64,000 nt of DNA from an uncultured Clostridia bacterium (GTDB taxonomy: Bacteria > Bacillota > Clostridia > Christensenellales > Pumilibacteraceae). The translations under genes and the position numbers were made by a program. Position 1 is the first letter of the stretch. Every line of letters starts with the position of its first letter. Below are positions 31,501-40,800 of the stretch, one piece after another. The notes under the pieces were generated by a model, which had not been told where the DNA came from, ran no database searches, and saw only the letters and a program-made list of their open reading frames with translations. The stretch is from the NCBI GenBank assembly GCA_947175195.1, contig CAMWLQ010000003.1, positions 147,399 through 211,398 on the forward strand, given 5' to 3'.

Positions 31501-31783
31501 CATACTGCGCGCCGTCCGCGCCGGGCGCCCATGCCCAAAGGTTCCAGCCTTCGTAGTTTTCGTTTTTGCGGAAATAGTTGAGCGTAAGCTCATAGTCACC
31601 GTCCGCACTTGTAGATACGGTGGGCTGTTTGTCGGAATCGTACTCGCCGGTGCTTACCTCGGCGGACGCCTTGCGACTCCCTAAAAGCCCAAGCGGCATG
31701 GCTATAATGGCGATTGCCGCAGCCAGCACGAGTAGCGCAAACTGTTTTATCCTGAGTGCGCTTGTTTTGATAAAGTTTTTCAT
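28583..31783 (-). CDS. Secreted, C-terminally membrane-anchored type I pullulanase (CBM41-like + CBM48 + GH13)
   Basis: Signal peptide; LTLNYFRKNENYEGWNLWAW (CBM41-like); FTVWAPVATEVKVAIYDLG; VVMDVVYNHV, DGFRFDLMGLHD, IYGEGWTGG, NYVSCHDN; C-terminal TM + KKKK. Confidence 0.93.
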   Translation of the reverse strand: MKNFIKTSALRIKQFALLVLAAAIAIIAMPLGLLGSRKASAEVSTGEYDSDKQPTVSTSADGDYELTLNYFRKNENYEGWNLWAWAPGADGAQYDPTTTVIEGKTWITFKVTMTGITPDDFAIGFIVRRSEAGNAWAQKAVDADIKVPADEFDEDGKATIYMADNIDERYTNAEDAMNHKVILRVTAAYFQSPTKVRAVFNKTATAASLFKLKDADDNVLATVGPMADGETYKEGVNFRPDNSSYIVFDLGADFEVDYNGTYTVCDEPESGEFDPEKNYPTRKVNIYSLYDNAAFGEKYNYEGELGARWTQDKTDFTVWAPVATEVKVAIYDLGEGGDATEYPMTKGTKGEWTATVSGNLNKMYYTYKVTNGGKVSEVVDPYARSGGKNGLRGQILDLDSTDPEGWNDSTKHKIPDYGTTANNLAQAVIWEAQLRDLTINENSGVSAANRGKFLGLTETASDANGNKMTPLDYLKSLGVTQVHFQPLFDFASVDESFTQATYQSDYEDLPRQYNWGYDPLNYNMPEGSYSSNPSKGELRVNEMKQMIMALHNAGIQVVMDVVYNHVSGADESNFEQLMPGYYFRRDNSGNLYNGSGCGNETASDRYMFHRFMVDSCKYWMEEYKIDGFRFDLMGLHDIDTMNEIYDTLEEINKDVIIYGEGWTGGTSGLTGTKAALIANAKKTPNIAYFDDVIRDALKGSVFDVLDTGYASGKAGMDAAVYVGAAGATNALSGVYYSSISKSSFAGSPVQNINYVSCHDNSSLWDKLNASVNADKATLQAMNRVAATSVLTSQGAAFMLAGEEMLRSKPTTETNDYSNNAAAYLTDETYFFSGNSYMSPDSVNAIDWQLATDNKAMVDFYKELIAIKKTFPQFHLTTTAQIKANLFIRDNNTEDGIASYAVKDPASDNYAVVLFNMNDAAKTVKVPNGKYSVYVNGDKANASEALSTFSGSSFKVGAYSAVVMVAELKESTVEKWQSSTSDADDDDDGNLGLALGLGIGIPVAVLIAGGAVFGVMYSKKKKGNGKDETENNNEPEKSDEPEQPEQQPETEQPAAEETAPTENSENE

Positions 31784-31836
31784 ATATCCTCCTATTAATA
31801 TATTACAAAGTGATTATTTTCACTCAACAGTGCCAG

Positions 31837-33579
31837 TTACTTTTTGAGTACGGCAACGCCGCCGCCCGATAATGTGAGTGTGTTTTCGGAATTGAGCAAA
31901 ACGTCGCCGCCGTTGGCCTTTAACTGCCCGACGATTTTGTAGCCCTTGAATTCCGAGGAAAGATTGAACGAAACAGTGCTACCGCTCACGTTTTGCGCAA
32001 TAAGCACTTGGCGGTCGCCCCAAGTGAGCGTGTACACTACTATCTTAAGATTCTTTGAATTTTCCTCGTCCGGATCGTCCTCGAAATCGGACTGCTTTTT
32101 GAGCTTGTTGTTTTTGCCGATAGCGTACGCCGTCATCGTGCCGCGCCCGATTTCGGGGAAACGGTTGCGCAGCTTGATTGCGTCGCGGTAATACGACCAC
32201 ACCGAGCCCGACTTGTTGCGTTGGCTCTTGAGCGTGCCGAGCGGCTGCTTGCCGCTGTAATCCGCGCCGGGCGGCTCCTCTATTCCGTCCCGCTTATCAC
32301 CCCAATTAAAGGGCAAACGCTTGCTGGGATCTTCGCCGCTGCCTGCAGCGCCTATTTCCTCGCCGTAATAAATGTACGGGTTGCCTGGCATAAGCAGGTA
32401 CAGTCCCGCCGTCTTTTTAATCTTGGTAGCGTTGTATCCGAGCAAGCCACTGATGCGGTCTTGGTCGTGGTTGGACAAAACGTTGGCAAGCAGTGCCGTG
32501 TCGCTGTCCGCCGCATCGCGTGCGTCGGCTTGCAGCTCCTCAACGTCCGCAGCCAATCCCCAGCCGCCACGCGAGGAGTAGCCGTTGACTACGCCCGCGT
32601 ATCCGTAATCGGATGTTGTGGACAGTGAAAAGTTAAAGTTGGTCATGCCTGTTTCGTAGAACGCGGTAGACACAATGCCGGACATTTCCAGCACCTCGCC
32701 TACGTTGTAGCAATAACGGTCTATACTGTCGTCAGCCCAGCCCTGCTCGGCAGCCACCTCGGCGCCCTTGGTATTGCAATAATCGTTAAACCAAGTCCAA
32801 AATTCCTTGTTATCCGCACCAAACGAAACGCTGTTGGCGCATGCCCAAGGCACGGCGTCCAAGCGGAATGACTTGATGCCTAATTCCAACCAATAATCTA
32901 CTATATCCTTTATCTCGTCGCGCACCGACTGATTTTGCAAGTTCAAGTCGGGCATATTGTTGTTGAAATTGCCGAGATACCAATAATCGGTATTTTGCAC
33001 CTTGTGCCAAGTGCCGGTATTGGGTTTGTCCGATTCGTGAACAAACACGTATTTGGACATATCCTCGCTGTCCGGCTCCTCGCCGTTGCGTGCAGCCGCA
33101 AGCGCAGCCTCAAACCACGGATGCTCGTCGGAGGTGTGATTAAGCACCAAATCCATTTGCAGCCAAATGTCGCGCTTGTTGCATTCCTCGACAAGCTCTT
33201 TAAAGTCTTCCAACGTGCCGTACTCGTCGTCTATATCGTAGTAGTCAACCACGTCGTACTTGTGGTAGGACGACGCCTTGTTTATAGGCATCATCCAAAT
33301 ACCGTTTATGCCGAGATCGGAATCCGTTTTTTCGTTGCCGTCGTTAAGATAATCCAAATTATCTATAAGTCCGCGCAAATCACCGATGCCATCGCCGTCG
33401 CCGTCGGCAAACGAGCGCACAAACACCTCGTAATATGTGCGGCAATAATCTTGCGGAATGTCATAGGCGCTTTTCATATCGCCTACAATATTCTCATCAC
33501 CGCAAGCTATGCTCGATATTCCGAATGAGCACGCCAATGCGATTGCCGCCACCGATGATAATATTTTTTTGTTTTTCAT
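31837..33579 (-). CDS. Alpha-amylase family (GH13) lipoprotein
   Basis: Lipobox SSIACGD; MDLVLNHTSDEHPWF, KSFRLDAVPWA, YNVGEVLE, VLSNHDQDR. Confidence 0.92.
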   Translation of the reverse strand: MKNKKILSSVAAIALACSFGISSIACGDENIVGDMKSAYDIPQDYCRTYYEVFVRSFADGDGDGIGDLRGLIDNLDYLNDGNEKTDSDLGINGIWMMPINKASSYHKYDVVDYYDIDDEYGTLEDFKELVEECNKRDIWLQMDLVLNHTSDEHPWFEAALAAARNGEEPDSEDMSKYVFVHESDKPNTGTWHKVQNTDYWYLGNFNNNMPDLNLQNQSVRDEIKDIVDYWLELGIKSFRLDAVPWACANSVSFGADNKEFWTWFNDYCNTKGAEVAAEQGWADDSIDRYCYNVGEVLEMSGIVSTAFYETGMTNFNFSLSTTSDYGYAGVVNGYSSRGGWGLAADVEELQADARDAADSDTALLANVLSNHDQDRISGLLGYNATKIKKTAGLYLLMPGNPYIYYGEEIGAAGSGEDPSKRLPFNWGDKRDGIEEPPGADYSGKQPLGTLKSQRNKSGSVWSYYRDAIKLRNRFPEIGRGTMTAYAIGKNNKLKKQSDFEDDPDEENSKNLKIVVYTLTWGDRQVLIAQNVSGSTVSFNLSSEFKGYKIVGQLKANGGDVLLNSENTLTLSGGGVAVLKK

Positions 33580-33623
33580 TGCTCTAACCCTAAAGATTAA
33601 TTAGTAATTGGTATATCACGACA

Positions 33624-33655
33624 AAACAGCATACGCTATTACACGTATGCTGTTT
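33624..33655. other. Perfect 12-bp stem hairpin between malG and the amylase gene
   Basis: AAACAGCATACGctattacaCGTATGCTGTTT. Confidence 0.7.
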
Positions 33656-33668
33656 GCGTGAATAATGC

Positions 33669-34571
33669 TTAGCCTTTTGCCGCGCCGCCGGTAATGCCGG
33701 TGACGTAGAACTTTTGCATAACGAGGAACAGTATAACAATAGGTACCGAAATAAGCACGCCGCCCGCGCAGAAACGCGCAAAGTAGCCGCTGACCAGCTC
33801 GCGGTCCGCAATCCATGCACGAATACCTACCGCAACCGTCTTTTTGGTTGTATCGCTGATAAATACGCTCGCCATAATGTAGTCGCACCACGGGCTGATA
33901 AACGACGTCAGTATGGTGTAAACTATAATCGGCTTACTAAGCGGAATTATCATCGTCCAGAATATACGGTTTTTGGTAGCGCCGTCTATGCGCGCCGCCT
34001 CGTCAATCGCTAATGGCACTGTATCGAAGAAACCCTTGACAATGTAGTAGCCTGTGCCCGACGCCAGCGAGTACGCAAGCGTAAGTCCCACAAGACTGTC
34101 CGTCAAATTGAACTGCTTGAAGATATAGTACAAGGCTATCATCGAAAGGAAACCGGGGAACAAGCCCAATATGAGCGCTATGTTCATCAGCTTTTTGCGC
34201 GAGTTGAATTTAAGCCGCGAAAGTGCGTACGATACCATAAGCACAAACAACGTGGTTATTACGCACGAGCCGAGAGCAACGCCGAATGTGTTGAGCAACC
34301 ACGTGCCATAAGGATGGTTTTTGTAGTCGGCAACATATTTTCCCGTCACTACGTCGAGCTTGCCCGGGCCGCCGGGGAACAAGTTGCGGAAGTTGGTCCA
34401 TGTCCATTCGGCAGGGAATACCAAACCACCCGCTTTGCTTGCACTTGTTTCCACGTCGAATGCGCGGGAAATCATCCAGAATAACGGGAACAGCCAAATA
34501 ACAACCATGACCGCAAGGACGATATAAATAATCGAATCCGTAAGAATACGCTTTGATCTTAATCCTATCAT
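33669..34571 (-). CDS. malG: Maltodextrin ABC transporter permease (MalG-like)
   Basis: YALSRLKFNSRKKLMNIALILGLFPGFLSMIALYYIFKQFNL...EAARIDGATKNRIFWTMIIPLSKPIIVYTIL. Confidence 0.9.
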   Translation of the reverse strand: MIGLRSKRILTDSIIYIVLAVMVVIWLFPLFWMISRAFDVETSASKAGGLVFPAEWTWTNFRNLFPGGPGKLDVVTGKYVADYKNHPYGTWLLNTFGVALGSCVITTLFVLMVSYALSRLKFNSRKKLMNIALILGLFPGFLSMIALYYIFKQFNLTDSLVGLTLAYSLASGTGYYIVKGFFDTVPLAIDEAARIDGATKNRIFWTMIIPLSKPIIVYTILTSFISPWCDYIMASVFISDTTKKTVAVGIRAWIADRELVSGYFARFCAGGVLISVPIVILFLVMQKFYVTGITGGAAKG

Positions 34572-36130
34572 TTAAATGTATCCTCCTGCGTGTTGGATTT
34601 GGAGCTGTTGAACACAATGAGCGCAAAGAAACTGGTAATAATGAACATGAATATACCGAGCACCGCGCCGTAGTTGTATTCGGGATGCTGACGCTCTATC
34701 GTCAACGCGTACAACCATGTAACCAACAGGTCGGTCGCGCCTATGACTGAGCCGTCTACGTTCTTGTCCGGACCGCCGCCCGTCAAGAAATAGATAACGT
34801 TGAAGTTGTTGATGTTGCCCGTGAACGTGGTTATGAGCTGAGGAGCCATAACGAACATTATGTACGGGAACGTAATGGAAACGAACCTGCGCACGGGACC
34901 CGCGCCGTCGATACGGCTGGACTCGTACAGCTCTTCCGGTATGTTCATAAGTATACCGGACGTTGCAAGCATTGTGAACGGCATGCCGCGCCACAGGTTG
35001 ACAACTATAACCATTATACGCGCATTCATCGCCTTGCCTGTATACCCGCCAAACCAGTCTATACCACCCGCGCTCTTAAACTTGATGCCAAACCACGAGC
35101 TGAGTATTTGGTTGAACGGACCGGTAAGGTTGAAATACGGGTTGTAGCTGAAGAATTGGTTCATCATCAGCAACGTAACAAAGTCGGGAACGGCTATGAC
35201 TATAATAAAGCACGTGCGCCAAAACGCTTTCATCTTGATGGATTTCTTGTTGATCATCATCGCCAAGAACATTCCGAAGAAAAAGTTGGTAAACGTGGCA
35301 AACACTGCCCAAATAAGCGTCCAACCGAGAACGCTCCATATAATCGAGCCGTAAGACTGACCGAATACGTCGCCGAACGCGCTAAAGCCCTTCCAAGTGA
35401 ACAGCTCCTGCGGCGGATAATGCGTTATACCGTTTTTGTAGCCGTAGTTGGTAAAGGCTATCAAAATGTTGCACACAAGCGGCAAAACCGTAATGAGCAA
35501 AATACCGAAAATAGGCAGTGCGAGTACGGTGATGTGGTAGCCGTCGTTAAGCACGTAGTTGAGCTGCTGTTTCAAATTGGAAAGCGGCTTGCCCTCTTCC
35601 ACGCGCTTTTGCGTGTTATATGCGATTTTGGTATTCTTTACCCACATATAGATAAAGAATATGGTGATAATTATCGTCATTACGCTGAAAATAAGTATCG
35701 CCAACGAGTTATCGCCCGGTATAGGCTCGCCCGTAGCCAAGTCCATACCTTCCTTTTTGGTACCAAGTGTGCCGAACATGGCAATTTGCGGTCCACCCAG
35801 CAATACCATGTAAACTACGTACAGCGCCTCTACCGCCAAAAGCAAAAAGCCCTTTACCAACTGTCCTGCCGATCGCGTAAAGCAACCGAAACCCATAATA
35901 AGGTAGGATATTTTGGTGCGCCAGTCGCCTTTTACAAAGCGGAACCACAGCCCCTCAAAGCCGCGTCCGATAGCGCACAAAAGACCCCAAATTGCAAAGG
36001 GAATCCGCTTTATGACATTCCAAATCATGAGCCCTACATTTTTTATGTAGCCCCAAATGGACAGTCCGAGCTTTTCGTACCAAGGGCGATTAAATTGTTT
36101 CCAAGTAGGAATTGTTTTTTCACTTGCCAT
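34568..36130 (-). CDS. malF: Maltodextrin ABC transporter permease (MalF-like)
   Basis: MNIPEELYESSRIDGAGPVRRFVSITFPYIMFVMAPQLITTFTGNINNFNVIYFLTGGGPD; 4-nt overlap with malG. Confidence 0.9.
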   Translation of the reverse strand: MASEKTIPTWKQFNRPWYEKLGLSIWGYIKNVGLMIWNVIKRIPFAIWGLLCAIGRGFEGLWFRFVKGDWRTKISYLIMGFGCFTRSAGQLVKGFLLLAVEALYVVYMVLLGGPQIAMFGTLGTKKEGMDLATGEPIPGDNSLAILIFSVMTIIITIFFIYMWVKNTKIAYNTQKRVEEGKPLSNLKQQLNYVLNDGYHITVLALPIFGILLITVLPLVCNILIAFTNYGYKNGITHYPPQELFTWKGFSAFGDVFGQSYGSIIWSVLGWTLIWAVFATFTNFFFGMFLAMMINKKSIKMKAFWRTCFIIVIAVPDFVTLLMMNQFFSYNPYFNLTGPFNQILSSWFGIKFKSAGGIDWFGGYTGKAMNARIMVIVVNLWRGMPFTMLATSGILMNIPEELYESSRIDGAGPVRRFVSITFPYIMFVMAPQLITTFTGNINNFNVIYFLTGGGPDKNVDGSVIGATDLLVTWLYALTIERQHPEYNYGAVLGIFMFIITSFFALIVFNSSKSNTQEDTFK

Positions 36131-36162
36131 AAACAAATCTCTCCCTATCATTACGACAAAAA

Positions 36163-36195
36163 ATTGCCGAGCCGAGAGTATCGACCCGGCAATAT
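36163..36195. other. malE-malF intergenic stem-loop
   Basis: ATTGCCG...CGGCAAT inverted repeat in the intergenic gap. Confidence 0.5.
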
Positions 36196-36229
36196 TTGTC
36201 GATCGTAAGTTACTATTTACTTAAAAGAA

Positions 36230-37591
36230 TTATTTGCGCATTGCTTTGGCAAGGTTCTTAAGCGCTTTGCCGCTTGCGTCTTTCTTGGAGGTGGAGCCGT
36301 CTGCGCAGCCGTTGCCGAATGCAGCCATAGCGTCCCAGAAACCGGAGGACTGCTTAAGCTGAGCATAGCCGTTTTCCGCGTTCTGAGTGGAAAGCGCCAT
36401 AGCTACGTCGTTCTCTTTAACCGCGTCACTTGCCGCAACAACCTTGTTGGTCGGAACTGCGCTGGTGTTGGCAAAACGCACTTCTTGGCCGTGCTGCGAG
36501 GTGAAGTAGTTGGCAAGAGCCATAGCAACCGACTTGTTGTCGCGCTTGGCGTTTACGCCGCAGTACTTGGAGCCCTTGAAGGAGCCCATCTTTACCTGCT
36601 CGCCGTCCAACGTGTAGGTCGGGCACTTAGCGGGTTTGATGTTTTCGTTTCTTGCAATGTCGTTCCAAATCCAGGAGCCTTGGAAACCTGCGATAAGCGT
36701 TTCGTCGTTAAGACCGTTTGCAGTCTCCGAGTTGCCGTCTTTTGCGGGTTTGATAAATACGTCGGTCTCACCGTCGGCAGTCTTGTTGTTGGCGGGAGTG
36801 AGGTAATTCCAAACAGCCTCGCCTACCTTTTTGCCGATCTCGCCGTCAACGTCGGTAACATACTTTTTGCCGGCGTAGTCCATGGTGCAGCCTGCGCCTT
36901 GCCAGAAACTGGAGATATACCAGCCGTTGCCGTAATCGAACATTATACCTTTGTTCAATTCTTTTGCTTTTGCTACAATGCCGTCAAGCGTCTTGATATC
37001 GTCTTCGCCGAGCAAGTCGCTGTTGTACCACATAAACCAGCCGTTGTCGTCGGTTGCGGGGAACGCGTAGCAGTAGCCGTTGTAAACTACAGGCGAATAA
37101 GTGGTCGCGCTGTCACGCATCGAGATAGCCTTGGTGTAGTACGCACCTTCTTCCGTCGAAGAAAGCGGAGCAAGGAAGTTTTTGTCGACCATGTTCTGGA
37201 TCTGACCTGCCTCAAAGAAGAACAAATCGGGACCGGTGGAAGCGTCCGTACCAAGTCCGGTTTCTACTTCGCCCTCGGGCTTAGCCTCGAACGTTACGGA
37301 AACGTTGGCATATTTGCCGCCCATATAATCGGCGCTCTTAAACTCATTGTAAAGCTTTGTGTAAGTGGCTATTGCGCCGTCCGGGCACCATACCTTAAGC
37401 TCGGTTGCGGGTACCGGAGTGGTGTCGGTAAGCGGGGTTTCGGAATTGGTTACTTCGGGAAGGTTTTCCGCAAGCTCGTGCGAGATGGGCTTAACCTCTT
37501 CCTCTTCGTCACCGCCGCCGCAAGCGACAAGACCGGCGATAGCCGAAAGCGCCATGGTAGACGCCAATAATGTTGCCAGCAATTTCTTCAT
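36230..37591 (-). CDS. malE: Maltodextrin-binding extracellular solute-binding lipoprotein (MalE-like)
   Basis: Lipobox GLVACGG; LKVWCPDGAIATYTKLYNEF...GPDLFFFEAGQIQNMVDKNFLAPL... Confidence 0.88.
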   Translation of the reverse strand: MKKLLATLLASTMALSAIAGLVACGGGDEEEEVKPISHELAENLPEVTNSETPLTDTTPVPATELKVWCPDGAIATYTKLYNEFKSADYMGGKYANVSVTFEAKPEGEVETGLGTDASTGPDLFFFEAGQIQNMVDKNFLAPLSSTEEGAYYTKAISMRDSATTYSPVVYNGYCYAFPATDDNGWFMWYNSDLLGEDDIKTLDGIVAKAKELNKGIMFDYGNGWYISSFWQGAGCTMDYAGKKYVTDVDGEIGKKVGEAVWNYLTPANNKTADGETDVFIKPAKDGNSETANGLNDETLIAGFQGSWIWNDIARNENIKPAKCPTYTLDGEQVKMGSFKGSKYCGVNAKRDNKSVAMALANYFTSQHGQEVRFANTSAVPTNKVVAASDAVKENDVAMALSTQNAENGYAQLKQSSGFWDAMAAFGNGCADGSTSKKDASGKALKNLAKAMRK

Positions 37592-37630
37592 AAATTTCCT
37601 CCATAATGAATTTTTAATATTGCTATGACA

Positions 37631-37659
37631 ATTTTATCACTATATGTTACCTTTGTCAA
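37631..37659 (-). promoter_or_regulatory. SigA-type promoter of the mal operon
   Basis: TTGACA-N17-TAAAAT on the minus strand upstream of malE. Confidence 0.65.
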
Positions 37660-37789
37660 TAGGATTTAAAAAAAATCTTTGTGAATTTTTATGCATATTG
37701 TACAGTTTTGCGCTGTTTATTATGACAAATTAGATAACTATATAATTTATTTTGCCGTATAATGACAAAAATATGCAGCGTAAACATTA

Positions 37790-37817
37790 AAAGCCCTCTC
37801 CGTAAGGAGAAGGCTTA
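37790..37817 (-). terminator. Terminator downstream of the 1,280-aa protein gene
   Basis: Minus strand AAGCCTTCTCCttacGGAGAGGGCTTTT. Confidence 0.7.
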
Positions 37818-37852
37818 TTGCAAACACTGCACTATCCACCAAAGGGAAATGA

Positions 37853-40800
37853 TTATACTAAGCTCGGCTTGCTTATATAAATCTTACCCATGCCGCTTTC
37901 ACCGATTGTCGTCGCCGAGAACTCTATTTCGGTAGTCACGGTATGTCCAGAAATTTCTATATAAGTCATTCCGTTAAGCACCGTTTTGCCCTGCATAACG
38001 ATTGTTATAATATTGACCTTGTTCTCGTCGGTGAAGTCGGGACTTGCGCCCATCATTGACACCATAATATCGTACTCTACGGCGTCCATGTTGTTGAACA
38101 CCAACAGCGGCGTGCCGCCTATCAAGTCTTCGCGGTCGTCGCCGACAATGCTGAACTTTTCCACACCGTCGGGCGCGTCGCCGTCGTACAGGTACACAAC
38201 GGTGGCGTAAATCTTTTCGGGGAACATGCTTGCTGCGTTGTTGTTGCCCTGCCCGTCGCCGCCGACAAACGAGCCCATTGCCATAGAAAATGTGACGGCA
38301 AGGTAGTCGTTGTTTACGGATACGTAGTCGGCATCGCCTTCCTCAAGCGAAAGATTTTTGTTCAGCCAGTCGCGCACGTCTTGGACGTCATCCCTATCGT
38401 CGCCCTTTGCCAAAATCATTGTTTGCTCGACCTTAATGTCGTTCGATTCGGAAATGCCCTCCACGCCGCGTTTGAGGAAACCGTTAAAGTCAACGTCTCT
38501 ATGCGTGTTGCCGTATACCGTTGTTGCCTCGCTGTCAGTCCACGCCGTCGAGCCGTTCTTGACGTGCGGATCGGTTTCGGGCGACGGCATATTGAACAAT
38601 ATGTCGCTGACGATTAAGTTGTTATCGTTGGGCGCCGTTTCATCATAGGTATACAAGCCCTGCAACGTTCTACGTATATCCTCGTTGGTATGCTTTTCAA
38701 GCAGGTCGGGCAAGTCGGGCTGCTGCATTTTTAGCGCGAGGAACGTGTAGAAATCGGTCAGCTCCAGTCCGCGCGAGGTAAACGTAAAGAACGATCTTTC
38801 CGAGCTGCCGCCTATGCTGGCGTTAAGGTTTTGTATTTGTTCGTACAGTATAACGCCGAAATCCTTGACCTGATTTTCTATATCGAAATCATTTGCGAAC
38901 AGCTTGACAATATTCAGCATTGCGCCGTAAGTGTCGGCATCCATTACGCCGTTTACGCCCTGATTCTTTACGTTGACCGCAAGCGAAACGCCGTAGCCGA
39001 ACGGATTGTCCTCCGTGCCCTCGCCCGTTACTTGGTCTATGTGGAACGTCGCCGTCGCATAAAGCGAATCCGCCGAAATGAGCCTTCGCACCTGCTCGGC
39101 GTCGGTCATCAAATCGCTAAGCGCTACGGACAGCGTTACCGAAAGCGTGTTGTCGCCTATATCGACCTTAACTATATCGTACGACTGTATCGCATCCTTG
39201 CCGCCCATGTTATCCTTGAGCAGTGAAAGCAGCTCACCCGCTTGCATTATCGGGTGAAGGTCGGTCATCTCTCTTGTATCGTGAGCCAGTCCGTCCACGC
39301 CGTTTACGCGCAGCTTATCCGTATTGAAATCGGACATATACGCAGTCAGCGCGTCAAAGTCGGTTACCGGCTGGGCGGGGTCGCTCAAATAGTATTTGTC
39401 GAACACCTGTTCGATAAACGCGCCGTAACCGTCGGGCTGAGTTGCCTCTATCGTCGCGGGATTGTTAAGGGCGCGGATTACGTGCTGGAGCTGTTCGGAC
39501 GTTACCACCGCGTTGCCGTCATCGTCCACAAGCACCATGTCCGCCACAACCGAGAACACGTCGGGCAAGATTATTGCGCCGCTGTTGCCCAGCCAGCCGC
39601 CCAAGTCCGCGTTGTACTCAAACGTGGATACGGCAAGCTCGATATTGATTTTGCTGTCCATTTGGTCCAGCATGTCGTTGAGCGTGGTGCTTATCTTGTC
39701 CGATATATCGTTGAGCTTAATGTCGGGAACAAGCTTTTCGATTGTAGCAAGCACGCGGTCGGTGTTTTGGCACGAATTTATTATAAACTCCGCTTGGTCG
39801 CGCTCAACGCTGCGGTCGCGCGTAATATCTACCGTAACGGTGAGCAGTATACTGTCCGGCATAAGCCCTTTAACCAGCCTGCTGACCGTACTGTCTTCAT
39901 CACCGCTCGCCCCGCCGAGCAAGCCGCTGACGTCAACCTCCACGGCAAGCAATGCGTACAGGTGATTTTCCTTTTCGGGATCGGTCTTTTTGACGAACGT
40001 CAACGCGTCAAGCGTCATATTGAGTTTTTGCAAATCGGCGCTGTCGGTAAGCAGCTTATCCATTTGTCCCGAAAACGCCGCGCCCAACATTCTGTCCGTT
40101 ATGTTCAGCTTGATATTGCGAATATCCTCATCGAGCAGGGCGTTAAACCTTTCGCCGTTTATTTTGTCAAGCAAATCGGTCGAGCCCGCGTTTTCGTTGT
40201 TAGATCCGTCCAGCGATATGCCGAGCATGCTAAGCACCTCGGTCAAATTTTTACTGTCGCCGAAATCGATTGCATACTTGTTTTCTATTTGCTCTATAAA
40301 CTTTTGCTCGTAGTCTATTTTGTTTGCGGGATTGCCGCCCGACGGCATATACGTTACCACGCCGTCTACCATGTACCAGTTGTCGTAACGGTACGGCGCG
40401 AGCGAATTTAACTGCTCGGTCTTGTCGGACAAAAGCGCCTGCAATACGTACAAAAAGTCGGCTTTGGTCAGCTTTTCCCCTTCCGCCATGTCCTTGCTTG
40501 CCACCTTGGCTACCGTTTCCAGCAAGTCCATATGTATCGTGCCCTTGCCCGCATCGGTAAAGTCCATATGCTCGGTCGCTTTTTCGAGCGTCGGTCTAAT
40601 ATCCTCGACAAAATCGTCTATAACGTTGTCAAGTGTTTTGGAGTCCTCGCCGTTGATAAGCTTGAGTATGCCGTTGATAAGCTTGTTGGCACGCTCGCGC
40701 TCGTTTTTGTCCATGTCGTTAATCTTAATAGCCGCCCTGTTGTCATCGCCGTACAGCGGAACGGACACGGTAAGATACAAATTTTTGGGCAGTATAACGT

